Assembly: GCA_907164885.2 (NCBI GenBank)
Contig: OU015496.1
Location: 166,991,732 to 167,055,731, forward strand
From: Dolomedes plantarius
Lineage: Eukaryota > Arthropoda > Arachnida > Araneae > Dolomedidae
Direction: 5' to 3'
DNA length: 64,000 nucleotides
A model generated the notes under the pieces. It worked only from the letters and a program-made list of their open reading frames with translations. It searched no databases and was not told where the DNA came from. Below are positions 35,131 through 46,429 of the stretch, in pieces; within the stretch, counting starts at the first letter, position 1, and the number at the start of each line of letters is the position of its first letter. A program made the position numbers and the translations under genes.

Positions 35131-36130
35131 TCAAATTTAATGACTCCTTATGTGTTTAGAAATTAATACACAATTTTACTTGCATGAATTTATAAAAACT
35201 TCAACCTTTATAAAAGGGGATCCTAATCTTTTAATGGCCCGGGCCTCCGTTTTTCCGGTAATGCCCTTACTATCGAAAAAATTGTGAAGGATAGCAGATA
35301 ATTTTTTAAAAGTAAACTCTCTTCATGCAGGCTCCTCCCTAGTTTTTACTCTCACTTCCTCGCCAGCCTTCTAACAAATCCGCTACGCTACACTTACATT
35401 AAAACGAGATATTAAAAAGAATATATTAAAAAAAAAGCAAAGGAAGAAAAAAAATCTTGTAAATCTTCACTCGCCCATAAATCAATGACAATCTTTTTTA
35501 ATGGTATTACCAAAAAGAAAACAAAAAAGGTAAAGAAAAGAATAAAGAAAAATTTGCTCTGGAAATACATAACCCAGTCCCCGGGCACGCGCCTAGCGCA
35601 CATATCCGGCTGACGGCACGCCCACGTTCGATGCTCCGCCCCTCCAAGCCACGGATACGTGTGCCCGGGACGCTGCTGGACCCCTTTCATCCCCTTCGTG
35701 TTACGGAATACATCCTCCAACGCCGTACATCACTCAGGAATGTAACAAGTCGTCTGCTGGAGCCGGAGATCTATCTCTACCTGTACGTAAGAAGGTCGGT
35801 TTTGGAAATGGTGTATATCAGGTTTGGTCTGAGGTTCCTGGGAGACACAGGAGGGTGTTGTGCAACATGCTATAAAGAAGGGGTGTCCGGGCACCATTAG
35901 ACAAAAATATCTTGACACTATAGAGAATGGGTTATTATTTTCTAAGTTCAAACGGGAAACACAAAATATTTCAGTTCTGACTTATTGCTTCAGCGAATTT
36001 TTTCTCCAACGTTTAAAAGATGCTACAAGTCTGCGTTGAATTTCCTTTCGAAATTTATCGTAAGTGTTTAAAAAATTCCTTTTATCTCAATTTTTTTTTT
36101 CTGGCACACCGGAACAATATTCTACCTTAA
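35119..36130. other. Spacer with GC-rich patch at 35575-35890
   Basis: The patch has many CpG and a repeated CCCGGGCAC/GTGCCCGGG pair (about 35580 and 35660), but frames on both strands (35412-35720 minus, 35631-35900 plus) show no family signature. Identity unknown. Confidence 0.4.
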
Positions 36131-36138
36131 GCCATGAT

Positions 36139-36624
36139 CAGGGCCCGATTTAGAAAATTCTTGACTATAGGCACAACGGGATGGGGGCCCCCTAACACTG
36201 ATGTGGGTGTAAATTTTCCAAAATCGACACACGCAAAAAATATCCATGAATCATTGTGAAAGTACCATTTTACCAAGAATTGGCTATTTGAAGCGTAGAA
36301 GCCTAGAACATTATCAAATAACAAAAAGGAATACATCATATTAACTTCATCATTAAAACACCAATACAATGCAACCATAAAACCTTATTAATCCCTTATA
36401 TACACTACACCATACATATGATGAACTATACATATAACTATACATATGACGAATCTATCAATCAAATTTGTAAGGATATATAAAAAAATTGCTATTTAAA
36501 AAGGTAAAATTTAAAAAAAAATTGAATTAGGAATTTTTTTTTAAATAACAATTTTGGGGGGCCCCTCAACATTCGGGGGCCCCTAGGCCTGGGCCTACTG
36601 GGCCTAATGGAAAATCAGGGCCTG
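36139..36624. mobile_element. hAT MITE with perfect 8-bp duplication, 486 bp
   Basis: Left end CAGGGCCCGATTTAGAAAAT; right end, reverse complemented, CAGGCCCTGATTTTCCATTA. GCCATGAT is repeated exactly at 36131-36138 and 36625-36632. GGGGGCCCC blocks lie near both ends. No transposase. Among the best preserved insertions in the window. Confidence 0.85.
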
Positions 36625-36632
36625 GCCATGAT

Positions 36633-36922
36633 ACTACATTATTTTCTGTTTTAGTAATTGTCGCTAGAAAAATCTAATTTTGTGCTAAAAGAAAAATTGG
36701 CACTGCAGCTAAATGGCAGTATTTGAGAACACCTGACAAAATTTTTGGCATTCAAAAGCGTAGGTCTATTTTTGGTGATTTTTTCTCTTTCATATTTTAT
36801 CATCTCAGCGAATGCTCCTCTGCTATTGCCAGGCTGAAGAGCCCATGAGATCGAAACAAGTGTACTTACCTGAGATCTAGGCTGGATATGCCTATATTAA
36901 ATGCTAATAAACTTATAAGACA
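36633..36922. other. Short spacer between two hAT MITEs
   Basis: No gene or repeat recognised. Confidence 0.4.
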
Positions 36923-36930
36923 GTTTAAGG

Positions 36931-37503
36931 AAGCGGTTCTCAACCTGGGGGGCGTAGAGAATTTCAAGGGAGGCGCGAGTTTTAAAAAAAGTAAAATAAA
37001 AAGTAAAACTTACTGAAATTTACTGTACTCAATTTTGCGGTCACAATGTAACCGTAACGTATTTTCGACATACGAACACGATAATTGTCGTACGTCTGGA
37101 CGTTGAAAGTGATCTGAGGTGTGCTTTGTCACAGTTACAACCTAATATTCAAAAACTTGTCAAGGACAAACAGTGCCAGCCCTCTCATTAATGTTGTGAA
37201 AGTGACTGGTATTACATGCCAATCTCCCCTAGATCCTTGATTACCTCAAATATATTTGACCTGTATTTAATTTTTTGATTTCATATGTTCTAGTAATAAT
37301 ATGTTCCAAATTAAGATATGTGTAGTAATACTAAATTTTGTGCATGGAATTATCTATTCTATATTTTCATTGAATAACCAGCTTCAGTTTCAAATTCCGA
37401 TTGTACTACTTGTACTGACCACATGTCGTGGTGGTGGGGGAGACGTGACCTCACATCAGTGTTCAAAAGGGGGGCACACAGCCTGAAAGGTTGAGAACCC
37501 CTG
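36931..37503. mobile_element. hAT (TTCTCAACC-ended) non-autonomous element, 573 bp
   Basis: Left end AAGCGGTTCTCAACCTGGGG and right end, reverse complemented, CAGGGGTTCTCAACCTTTCA. Flanking octamers GTTTAAGG (36923-36930) and GTTTAAAG (37504-37511) match at 7 of 8. GGGGGGCG and GGGGGGCAC blocks flank the interior. No transposase frame. Confidence 0.8.
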
Positions 37504-38166
37504 GTTTAAAGAAATATAGCACGGAATTTTAGATATGCATGATCATTTTAAAGATGCATGACGAATCATTCTAAATTTCCGTCCGCGACAATTAGACTCA
37601 AAGTACTGATGCACAACACGGAGCGCATAGACAATACAGTTTCTACCTGCCAATGCAATCAGCATAGAAAAGTGCGGTTTGGGGTTGCTTGATTCGAAAA
37701 TCGCTGTAAGATGTTTCCGAGATAAGAAAAATGTGAAATTTTAGAAGAATTATTTTTTGTGTCCTGCATCCTCTCCAGATTTAATAATAATAAAAAAAGC
37801 TATAATGGAATTATTGAATACTTAGTTTTTTTGTCAAACAAAATTGGAAGCAGAATCAGAATGCAAGCAAAACATTTTATTTGTAAACTCTGCAAAAAAG
37901 CTTAATGGGACAGGCATTTATTTTAAGGATATTTCCCTATACCAAAGATTTCCAACTTTTTTACGTTTGCGGCATCCTTTAGAATAAGCTTAGAAACTAG
38001 GAGTACCCTTGTTAGAATTTTAGTTTTTTCATTTAAAAAAAAATATGAAATCAAAGCGGACTTTATATCAGGAGCATGTCAAATTTAAGTTTAAATAAAT
38101 ACTCACTGATTTGCCGATTTTATTTATTTATTGAAAGGTGTATGTAACAGACACCAGAACAGAATA

Positions 38167-38618
38167 CACCTATCCATCGATTTACACGGTAGATGCGATC
38201 CACGACAAATCGAGTAAATCGAAACCGTGTAAAACAAGACACAGCATTCGTATTAAGCAAGGAGATAGGGGCAAGCCGTAGTTATGTTTATAATAACAGT
38301 GTAAAAATGCAAAGATTTTATGCCGAAGTGAAGATAAAGCACAGTTTAAGTAATATGCAGTGATAAATTATTTATTTACATATGTGTTTCAAAAATTAAC
38401 GTCTTATCTCGTGTAGAACTGAACTAGGAATGACAGTATGGAAATGAAACAAAATCTACTTTAATGACGTCAATGCTAAACGCAACGCAATGCATTTGTG
38501 ACGTCAGTGGAGATAATTAATGAGTGCGTTCAATGTGAAACACTCAAATAATCAAATAATACATCGATATTTTTTTAATTTATAAAATTTAGAAGCCGTG
38601 TAAACCGAGGGACAGATG
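38167..38618. mobile_element. pogo-like MITE, 452 bp, nested in hAT copy A
   Basis: Left end CACCTATCCATCGATTTACA and right end, reverse complemented, CATCTGTCCCTCGGTTTACA, both continuing CGG. TA flanks both sides (38165-38166, 38619-38620). ATCGAGTAAATCGAAACCGTG-type words echo the ends inside. No transposase. Confidence 0.75.
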
Positions 38619-38649
38619 TACATTAATACTGTTTCAAAAATAACCATGG

Positions 38650-39032
38650 GATGTTGTAGTTTCCAATCCCCTTGGTGTAGGAAAAGCCTACACCAAGTCC
38701 AAAGTACCTAGGTCCTAAAATCCTTGGTCCTTGGCGAAGGGTAGTAAGCAGCTTCACTTTAAGTTGAGTTACGAATAAGGCTGAAGTCTGACTTGACCTC
38801 GAAGAACATCGGTCCCGTAATTTTGAACCGAGTCAAGTGACGGGACCGGAACACTTGACCCCGCACCTCCAGAGGTAAATTTGAGAACTTGGAGGACATT
38901 GCAACCACGACCTATTTTACGTGCCCCGGCCACCATTAGTGAACACTGCGGTGGATTTGCATTGACGAGCATCGAACCAGGGGCGTTCAGATCACTGGCA
39001 TGTTGCTCAAGCCAACAGGACCACTGAGCCAC
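38650..39032 (-). mobile_element. tRNA-derived SINE, family 1, copy 2 (nested in hAT copy A)
   Basis: On the minus strand: A box TGGCTCAGTGGT, B box GGTTCGATGCTC, then the shared body to CTTGGTGTAGGCTTTTCCTA and a short ACAACATC tail. Likely duplicated target CCATGGGAT / CCACGGAAT, 7 of 9 matching, lies at the two ends, inside the hAT sequence. Confidence 0.8.
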
Positions 39033-39261
39033 GGAATTCAGTGTGGTGTTACACTAGAGAACTACGATGGAAATCACTAAGAATAGTTTTGTTTAACTAA
39101 TGGGAGGCTTGCTACTGGTGCGTAGAGCAAAAATGTTTGATATCAAACCTAATAGTTGTAGGGCGAGAGGGTAGCTAATTCACCCTCAGGAACGAGTGCA
39201 TCGATTAGGGTCACAATCAGTCGGGCGTGAGAGTCATTAATTGAACTTAATATTTAACCCG

Positions 39262-39862
39262 TCAAAACATGACGGCTGGATAGTAAATAAATGTACTAGT
39301 ACACAAAATATACTCAACACATCATTGACAAATGTTGAAAATCATAATATTAAGAATAGAGAAATACACTTTAAAAATTACTGTTGAACCCAATAAAAAG
39401 AAATAGGGTTACTCAACAACGAGAAATAAACAATTTCCGTCAGGTTTAATTCTATATCTCACAAGCAGGATTAAAAATAAAAATAGTGGAGAGAGAGCTA
39501 GAGAGATTGCTCGGAATAAACAAATTAACGTGTTTATGCTGCCACGTGCTCAGTAAGTATCTAAAGCGAGATTTAAACATGTCTCCAAGCATGCGCAGAA
39601 ACAAATTAATGTGTTTATGCAGCCTCGTGCTTCGTGAGTATCTAAAGCAAGATTTAAACACGTCACTGGACATGCACAGAAAGCAATTTTTAATTGTAAA
39701 TTATCGCTAATTAATACATATTGCGGTTACAAAAACCAAATTTGACACATCTATAGATTAAAATCTTTCGTTTAATACCAAAATGAAGTAAATTGATGTT
39801 ATAGTTTTCTCTAAATTGCTGCCCAAAAGAATCCGCGCAGCAACTTAAATATATAGATTTCA
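39262..39862 (-). repeat. Dispersed repeat with GCGCATGCTCAGTGACATG words, copy 2 (nested in hAT copy A)
   Basis: Opposite-strand match to 23745-24345: AAAACATGACGGCTGGATAG, then repeated CATGCGCAGAAACAAATTAA-type blocks, CGGTTACAAAAACCAAATTT and GCAACTTAAATATATAGATT. It interrupts the hAT copy between ATATTTAACCCGTC and AATAGATTTTTTTTT. Confidence 0.65.
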
Positions 39863-39989
39863 AGAAGGCCCTACTAATAGATTTTTTTTTTATTCAAAAA
39901 TAATAAATATATCGGCACCCCTGGCTGATCTCGTGGCACCCTAAAGTGCCGCGGCTCATCGGTTGGAAATCACTGGCCTCTACTCACCC

Positions 39990-40148
39990 ACCCAGTAATA
40001 CTATTTATTGACTGCTTCAATGAGGGCGCACCTAGTGAGTGAACAGACATTGCTCCATCTGAAGAAACAGCTGACGAGCATCAATCTCTTTGCCGGGATA
40101 TGAACCCGGAGCTACGCGGTGACAGCTTCTGGCGCTAACACCATAGAA
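39990..40148 (-). mobile_element. Probable tRNA-derived SINE head
   Basis: Minus strand reads CTATGGTGTTAGCGCCAGAA, then GGAGCTCCGGGTTCATATCC with a B-box-like GGTTCATATCC, and CCGGCAAAG. An A-box-like TGGTGTTAGCGC precedes. Only one copy is seen in this window, so repeat status is inferred from the box layout. Confidence 0.5.
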
Positions 40149-40940
40149 TGTGGATTGGAAGCAATTTTGAAATTACATGATAAAATCTTCAGAAAATAAC
40201 TCACGGAAAAGAAAAATTGCTCAGAAAAACAAGCCAGTATTAAAGATAATATTTTATGTAAATTCAAAGTTTAAAATATCAGTTTTGTCTGTTGCCAAGA
40301 TAATATATAAACAAATTTTATGTTTTTAGTCAATCGCAGAATTTTTCAAGAATAAAGGCCTGTTCACATAGGAGTCCGTTGCGTAGCGTTAAGGGAAAGA
40401 TGACGTTGAGACGAAAATAAACCAATCATAGGCGTTAAAAATTTCATTGCTAATCGTTTGGAGGTTTGTCATTGGTTAAATATATTTCAATACTTTAACG
40501 CTCCGCAACGGACTCCTATGTTAACAGGCCCTAAGTCTGAAAGCCAATCTCTGAGGTCTTTCAGTGATTAAAAGCCGGTTTGAGAGATCTTCAAAAAGTA
40601 TATAAGACCGATCGCAGCTTCTGTCAAGTTAGCCACACCCTAATCGTAAACGATATATAATACAAGACGTTTATTATACTGTATATGGTAGTACAACATA
40701 CGCAATGTATAGTGTATAACGTAAACATTGCAATATACGAGCCATTCACAAACCAAATCGGTTAGTTCCAATGTTGAAATTTTTAAAACTGTAGTGTCAA
40801 AGCACTTGATGGACTCCTAACTTTTTATATTCTTGATAAATTTTCAAATAATGAGGATTAACACCACTCAATGGCAATCATTTTTGGGGGGCCATTGAAC
40901 AATAAGTAACTTTTTTTCAGAAGCCACTCAAGTTAAGTCC
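40149..40940. other. AT-rich spacer around a Harbinger-like MITE
   Basis: Apart from the MITE at 40356-40531 no gene or repeat is recognised. Confidence 0.4.
40356..40531. mobile_element. PIF/Harbinger-like MITE, 176 bp
   Basis: Left end AGGCCTGTTCACATAGGAGT and right end, reverse complemented, GGGCCTGTTAACATAGGAGT; both continue CCGTTGCG and AGCGTTAA. TAA flanks both sides (40353-40355, 40532-40534). The (T)GTTCACATAG core is shared with the MITE at 14140, so the two are related families. Confidence 0.85.
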
Positions 40941-40951
40941 GTATTCTGATG

Positions 40952-41298
40952 TTGTTGTTATTTGCAATCCCCCTTGGTGTAGGAAAGCCTACAGCAAGTC
41001 CAAAAGACCTTGGTGAAGGGTAGTAAGCAGGTACCACTAGGGCTGAAGACTGACTTGATCTCGAAGAACATCGGTCCCGTAATTTTGATGCGAGTCAAGT
41101 GAAGAGACCGGAACACTTGACCCCGCATCTCCAGAGGTATTTTGGGAAGTTGAAAGACATTGCAGATATGACAGATTTTTTTCCGTGCATCAGCCGCTAT
41201 TAGTGTACACGTCGGTGGTTTTGTGAGCTATGGGCATCGAACCAGCGACGTTCAGATTGATGGCCCGCTGCCTTTGCCAACCGGGTCACCGCGCCTCA
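40952..41298 (-). mobile_element. tRNA-derived SINE, family 1, copy 3, with target duplication
   Basis: Minus-strand head GAGGCGCGGTGACCCGGTTG, B box GGTTCGATGCCC, shared body, (AAC)n tail. GTATTCTGATG (40941-40951) and GTATTCTAATG (41299-41309) flank it: an 11-bp target duplication with one mismatch, as produced by LINE-driven retroposition. Confidence 0.85.
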
Positions 41299-41309
41299 GT
41301 ATTCTAATG

Positions 41310-42735
41310 TAAAACTTTGCAATAATGTAATTCAAACCTAAAAGCAAGTACTTGATGATAACCGTAAATCGTTAAGTGTTGTTTCATCACAGAAATAACG
41401 TAAAATAAATGAGTCTGACAATTTAATTGCCGCAGAAATAAGTACTTGTGAATTATTAAACAATTATTTCAATATTTTTTTCTGAAGTAACAAAATAATT
41501 TGAAGAAGGAATTGGATGTTATTACATTTTTTCACTTTCCAAATCGGTTAAGCCCTTAAGTCACGCAAAAATTGTTATCAGAATTATTCCAAGAATATTC
41601 TATCTTATATATTTTATATATCGCCAGATAAAAGCTACATCTGCAATAAACCTGCATTCCACCCTGTTTATTTAAATGTATATTTTAGAAGGAATTTTAA
41701 AAAACAATGTATATTATTTTATAACTTTTCTCCACTATTTGTTTCATGGACTTAATCGATTTGGCAAGTGAGCGGCTCATATACTGTATACAATAAACTT
41801 GAAATACGAAATGTATGGAAAGTGGGATATGTAGGGCAAAGAATTTAAATATAGTACACAGTATACAAGACCACGATTTCGCGACTGGTGTTAATGTCAA
41901 ACAAGCTTGTCTCTATAATTCATCGACTTCGCGTGCCAATTTCCCCTCATTTAGAATAATTCGTGGAGATCGACGTGGAGATCGACTTCTGATGGTCTAT
42001 CCTATCCCCCCCTCCAAATCCCCAAGAATTCAGAGATTTAACTCCAGGCATCGTTTCACAAGATCCGCCTTAAGTCTCAAGAGATTTAAAGAAAGAAAGG
42101 AACATCATTATTAGTTTAAATATTGTAAAGTAAAACGGGCTCGATTTCGAAGAATCTCTCACGATCAGTTTACTTCCCCGAATGACAAAAGAGTAAAAAA
42201 TACGAAAATCAGGGGCAGTGGAACAATTACTTAGAGAATCACACGTCTGCGATCGAAAGAAACCGGGGTGATGGCAAGAGAACGAAACGAATTAGAACAT
42301 CAAGATGGAAAAGAAATGGCGTTAAGCCGAGAGGTTTCCATCCAAAAGGATCGAAGCGATTGATTGGGATTGGGAAATTAATATTTTTTTTTTTATACAC
42401 GCTCGCGCGCGGCTTAGTTTTTGGTTTACCGTCAGCTAATTACGACAGGTTAATCGCCGATACTGACAGAATAAGCTGAGTTTCAGATAGCATTTGGGAG
42501 AAGAATTTTCCCGGACTGGATTCTTGGCTTGGATTTTAGATTTTTGTTTAAAAAAAAAAGGAAAAAATGATGCCAGTTATAAAAGTAGGAATACTTTTTT
42601 GAATTAGTGTGTTTAAATTTTACAAAAATAAAACTAGATATTTAAAATATTTCAATTTATAAACCCAATGGTTTAATATTTCACTGTGTGAGAATGACGT
42701 CATCACGACTAATTTTCAAACAGTGAATTTTTTTA
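41310..42735. other. Spacer; GC-richer unique-looking patch 41900-42520
   Basis: No repeat hallmarks in the patch; a 99-residue plus frame (41815-42114) has no domain. CGCTCGCGCGCGGC at about 42400 is a local CpG cluster. Function unknown. Confidence 0.35.
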
Positions 42736-43568
42736 ATTAATCCCAGATTGTCTAGCAAGGCTAGACAATCTCCATGAAACCAAAAATTTCTAAAAAGTCT
42801 AAAAACAGTAGAGGGTCCCGACGGACCTCGTCCTTTGTAAAACCTAAACAAGCCAAAAGATGAGCAGAGGAGGCCACGTAGGCAGAGCACCAGTGACACT
42901 TCGAGAAGATCTTCTGATCCTGCCGAAAAGTAAGTGCTCTAATATGGCCACTCATGAAGCGCGAGAAGGTTTGATATTTTCTAGGCTGTAGCTGGAAAGA
43001 CCCACCCAGACTTTTCCCAAAGTACCATGGATGGTAAGGAGGAGTTCTCCAAAGATAGTTTAGTTCTGTCTTCTTAAGGGAGTAAATCTCGCTAAAAGTA
43101 AGAGCCCCACAAGGGCTCACGCATTCCTCAGCAGCGGTCCTGGGTAAAAAGTCGGCCCTTTCATTACCGTCAATCCCAACACGGAAAGGGATCCCCTGAA
43201 AATGGATAGTGTGTCCAAAAGAAAGCCGGTCAGAAAGATCTAATGGCGGGTTCACACATTACCGAGCTAGGTGAGGCGAGCGCTCATCAATTACGTTCCC
43301 AGCTGACAGTTTTACGACCTCGCCTCGCCTGTTGCACGATCGTCAGCTAAGCGGTTTTTCTTTGGCGAGTCAAAGAAAATGGTTACCAGAAAGAAATATG
43401 TGACACGGAAGACAGTCAGTGATCATTATCACTGTTTTTGGCTTATTTTATTATAAAATTGACATATATTTTCACGTTGGGGAGGGGTGGGAATAACCGG
43501 TGTTCATTCACACATTTAATTCTTCTTTCAGCGTTTGGACTAGCAACATGTTTTTTTCTGTATTAAAA

Positions 43569-43850
43569 ATGGAGTGGAGTAATGCTGACGTATTAAAGTT
43601 TCTAGAGCTGTATCAAAATGAGCCCATCATTTGGGACCCTAAGCATCCACTCCACAGAAATAAAATTAAAGTGCACGATTCGTGGACTAGAATGTCGGCC
43701 ACTTTAAACATGCCTATTCTAAAACTGAAGGCCAAAAAACTTCTTTAATGGCTACTTTTCGCGGCCATCGTTGGAGGAAACAAGCATCTATTCTTTCGGG
43801 TGCTGGAAAAGAAGATATTTATCAACCAATAATGTTCGCAAAAATGTTCG
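43569..43850 (+). pseudogene. MADF-domain protein remnant of the Harbinger element
   Basis: From ATG at 43569: MEWSNADVLKFLELYQNEPI then IWDPKHPLHRNKIKVHDSWT, matching the MADF pattern (L..F..LY...P.LWD..H..Y+N+..+..AW..). The frame stops at 43748; a shifted frame continues MATFRGHRWRKQASILSGAG then KEDIYQPIMFAKMF, the usual MADF tail. So there is one frameshift at about 43746. MADF/Myb-like proteins bind the ends of PIF/Harbinger elements and help import the transposase; here it is broken. Confidence 0.85.
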
Positions 43851-43851
43851 T

Positions 43852-43892
43852 CGAGGGCCGCATGCGGCCCGCGAGTTTGACACCCCTTATGT
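43852..43892. mobile_element. hAT terminal fragment (GAGTTTGACACCCC type)
   Basis: GGGCCGCATGCGGCCCGCGA followed by GTTTGACACCCCTTA is the widespread end sequence of a hAT family (CAGGGGTGTCAAACTC). It cuts off the MADF region, so it may mark a later insertion or deletion boundary. The partner end was not found. Confidence 0.5.
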
Positions 43893-44309
43893 AGACTTTC
43901 CCAAATAGCCCTTAACGCGGTTTAGCGTGGCCACGCCTGTTATATAGCATATATGCATACATGTTTACATAAAGCATACATATATAGGGCATTTATTTAC
44001 GTACAATATACATGGATAGCACACGTTTAGTATACGTATAGAATATGTTTATATGTTTCCAAAAATAAGCACGTTTAAAAAAAAGTCTGAAGTCCCCCCC
44101 CCCTGATATTAACCTCTTGTTTTTTAATAATGTACAATTTCTTTTCTTTTATTTTCCAAATTGTTATATAAATTTAGGAGATGTACAGCGGAAAACGTCA
44201 AAATTTCAGAGTTCTCCATAGCATCAAAAACAAGTAATATTAAAAAAAAAAATTTTTAAGTCAATTCCTACTTAGGTCAACAAAGAAAAATTTTATTTTA
44301 GTTACTTTT

Positions 44310-44311
44310 TT

Positions 44312-44375
<64 letters not shown>

Positions 44376-44423
44376 TTGTATATATACAGATATGTATGTA
44401 TATGCATTTAATATATATATATG

Positions 44424-44465
<42 letters not shown>

Positions 44466-44515
44466 TGTATATATATGTATATATATATATATGGTGTGTA
44501 TATAAATATATATAT
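44310..44515. repeat. (CA)n/(TA)n compound microsatellite
   Basis: TA-rich tract with TATG interruptions inside the Harbinger element. Confidence 0.9.
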
Positions 44516-45297
44516 GGACACGCTATCATCCACCATCGTCTACGGCGTCGCATTCTTTCAATTTCTTTTTTTTTATTTCCAAATTACTATATAATTTTAG
44601 CAGATGTAGTGCGGACAACGCCAAAATTTCTGCGTCTTCCATAGCTCCAGAAAAGAAAAACAAGGTCTGGAAAATCCGCTAGCCTCCTGTAAAAATAACG
44701 CCAAATTTCCCGCCAAATATGTTCCCCCAACTGAGTTTGGGGAGGGGTGGAAAAGAGGGTAGCACGGGTTTACCTCGACTCCCCACGAAGCGAATGGGGA
44801 TCAAATTTCGAGGGGGGGAGGCGTTCCGAGTGCCCACTCGGACTTGTGTAAACGCGCTGTAAGATGTCCAGGCGAGTCTGGTGCTCAATAATAGTCCAAT
44901 TAGAGAGGTGCTGACTGAAGCACGACTATCAGTTAAAATCCAGACATCGTGAAATTGATCCTCTTTTTGTTACGCATATTGCAAGCCCCTCTTGATAGCA
45001 ATAAGCTCTGATCTAAAAACCGAACAGAAATCCGGATTTTTAATCTTAAATTCTACATCATCGGTAGGAGTTGATATGTGCACTCCACTACCAGAAATTC
45101 TCCCATCACCCCTGCTGCCATCGGTATATATCTTCAAAGAAGATTGAGGGATTCTATGGATAGTCTCTAAAGCTAATTGTCTGATGAGGGCCGGAATCTC
45201 AGAGTTTTTATTACACTAGTTTAGAGATTTTCATGGAAATGAATCCCATCAAGTCACTTTAAACGATATTCGCCTACCCATGCCGCGAAGTTATGTT

Positions 45298-45425
45298 GGC
45301 GGCTTTGTTATGGATCCGATATACAGGCGAACCCTCATTACTTCCTATGCAGGGACAGCAAAAGAACGCCCAAGCCTTAGTCGGAATTCGAACCCACTCC
45401 CTTTATACAGCACTGGATCTATTAA
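45298..45425 (-). mobile_element. tRNA-derived SINE, family 2, copy 3 (partial)
   Basis: Minus strand: GAGTGGGTTCGAATTCCGAC (B box), TAAGGCTTGGGCGTTC, CTGTCCCTGCATAGGAAGTA. This tracks the 22331 copy; the A-box head is degraded. Confidence 0.65.
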
Positions 45426-45544
45426 TTTTACACTTGTTTAATACCGTTAAATTCTATTATTACCCTTCCTATTTTTAATTTTACTGCTGTTGACTTGCGT
45501 TTGGCGCGGCTTGTGCCATTAAAATGCAACCAACCAAACAACTA

Positions 45545-45640
45545 ATCAACCAACCGAACTCAACCCCACTTAGTGGAAGCTCGTGACGCTAACGACTAAA
45601 GCATGGTGTCCAACCGTTCGGATTCCCCGGGCCCACGTTG
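45545..45640 (-). mobile_element. Possible tRNA-SINE head related to family 2
   Basis: Minus strand CATGCTTTAGTCGTTAGCGT then CACGAGCTTCCACTAAGTGG parallels the family 2 head, with a ruined B box. The rest of the body is not recognised. Confidence 0.4.
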
Positions 45641-46155
45641 AGTTGTGAGGAATTGTCTTGAGCCGCATCTAAAGTATTTAGTATATCAAATGTATATAAG
45701 AAGAAAAAAAAAAGGTCCTTTTAATTTTTCATTTTTTTTTATTGTAACATTAAAAAAAGAGGGCACTATAAATATTAAACTAGGAAGATATTTGACCTTG
45801 ATTTTGCAAAAATGAGGCAATTCTTAAAGAAAAGAAATTTGTTTTCCTTTTAAATCGCGTAAAAATGTTAATAGCTTACGACCTTGTGAGGCCGCGGGTA
45901 GGGCACGCCTGCAACAAACGATGCGGGCGGCAAAGGTTGGGGATAAAAAAATCCCAACGGCTTAAATTTGAAAGTCCTTAGGCTATCTTTCTGAAAACAT
46001 ATTCAGTTTCTATAAAATGGTAGCCATTTTCGGTATAAAATTTGAATGTATCATCTCTCAACGAAAATATTAAGCGACGTAACTTTTCCCGATTGTTACA
46101 CCATAGCAATGATTGTTACACTATAACAATCATTGTTAAGGTATAACAATCAGAA
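45641..46155. other. AT-rich spacer ending in GATTGTTACA repeats
   Basis: At 46090-46151 GATTGTTACACYATARCAAT recurs about three times in direct and inverted forms, giving local hairpins. No gene. Confidence 0.45.
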
Positions 46156-46425
46156 TGGGGGCACGGTGGCCAGGTCAGCAAAGGCGTCGGGCCAGTGATC
46201 TGGAAGTTGCTGGTTCGATACCCGTCGGCGACAAAACCGCCGATGTGTACACTAATGGCGGCTGGTGCACGGGAAAAATTTGCCGTAGTTGCAATGTCCT
46301 CCAAGTTCCCAAACAATACTTCTGGAGGTGCGGAGTCAAGTGTTCCAGTCTCGTCACTTGACTCGGTTCAAAATTCGCGGACCAGCTAGATATCCAACCC
46401 CTCTTGAGGCAAAGGCGAGGGCTCT
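46156..46425 (+). mobile_element. tRNA-derived SINE, family 1, copy 4
   Basis: Head GGGGGCACGGTGGCCAGGTC (A-box region, damaged), B box GGTTCGATACCC, body GCAATGTCCTCCAAGTTCCC and CGTCACTTGACTCGGTTCAA. The 3' end lacks the CAA tail and runs into the hAT pseudogene region. Confidence 0.8.
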
Positions 46426-46429
46426 TGAG

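Larger units (their letters stand above)
37950..39977. mobile_element. hAT family X, copy A, interrupted by three insertions
   Basis: Left end about CAAAGATTTCCAACTTTTTT and right end, reverse complemented, CAGTGATTTCCAACCGATGA. Flanks CCCTATAC and GCCTCTAC agree at 6 of 8. Segments 37950-38166, 38619-38645, 39033-39265 and 39865-39977 align in order with copy B (58651-60899), sharing TTGTTAGAATTTTA, AATACTGTTTCAAAAATA, CACTAGAGAACTA, AATGTTTGATA and GAGTGCATCGATT. The gaps correspond to a pogo-like MITE, a SINE and a dispersed repeat. No transposase frame is seen. Confidence 0.75.
43244..44859 (+). mobile_element. PIF/Harbinger DNA transposon remnant with MADF gene
   Basis: Left end TGGCGGGTTCACACATTACC and right end, reverse complemented, CAGCGCGTTTACACAAGTCC; 16 of the 23 terminal bases agree. 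TAA is duplicated at 43241-43243 and 44860-44862. The element interrupts a LINE RNase H codon-exactly. It carries a MADF-domain frame (43569-43850), the accessory DNA-binding protein of this superfamily; the DDE transposase is missing. A hAT-end-like GAGTTTGACACCCCTTA block, a 90-bp direct repeat (44138-44230, 44558-44655) and microsatellites fill the rest. Confidence 0.85.
42740..45215 (-). pseudogene. Non-LTR retrotransposon C-terminus (RNase H and zinc knuckle), split by a Harbinger element
   Basis: The N-terminal half of RNase H lies at about 45212-44863 (LKIYTDGSRGDGRISGSGVH, then FRSELIAIKRGLQYA, stop, WILTDSRAS), carrying catalytic D, E and D. It has one in-frame TAA near 44972 and a one-base loss near 44918. 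The C-terminal half is 43240-42761: HTIHFQGIPFRVGIDGNERA then DFL, a CHWC...H..AC knuckle-like cluster (CHWCSAYVASSAHLLACLGF) and DPLLFLDFLEIFGFMEIV before the stop. Removing 43244-44859 plus one TAA joins the halves in frame. The usual catalytic His before VGI is Arg here. RT is absent, so this is a 5'-truncated, dead copy of a Jockey/I-like LINE lineage. Confidence 0.85.

Noticed and set aside
38769..39032. Apparent conserved protein shared with 9956-10186 and 46195-46389
   Set aside because: The similarity is at DNA level and explained by tRNA-derived SINE copies.
44679..44888. 69-residue minus frame
   Set aside because: It straddles the end of the Harbinger element and the LINE in the wrong frame for RNase H.
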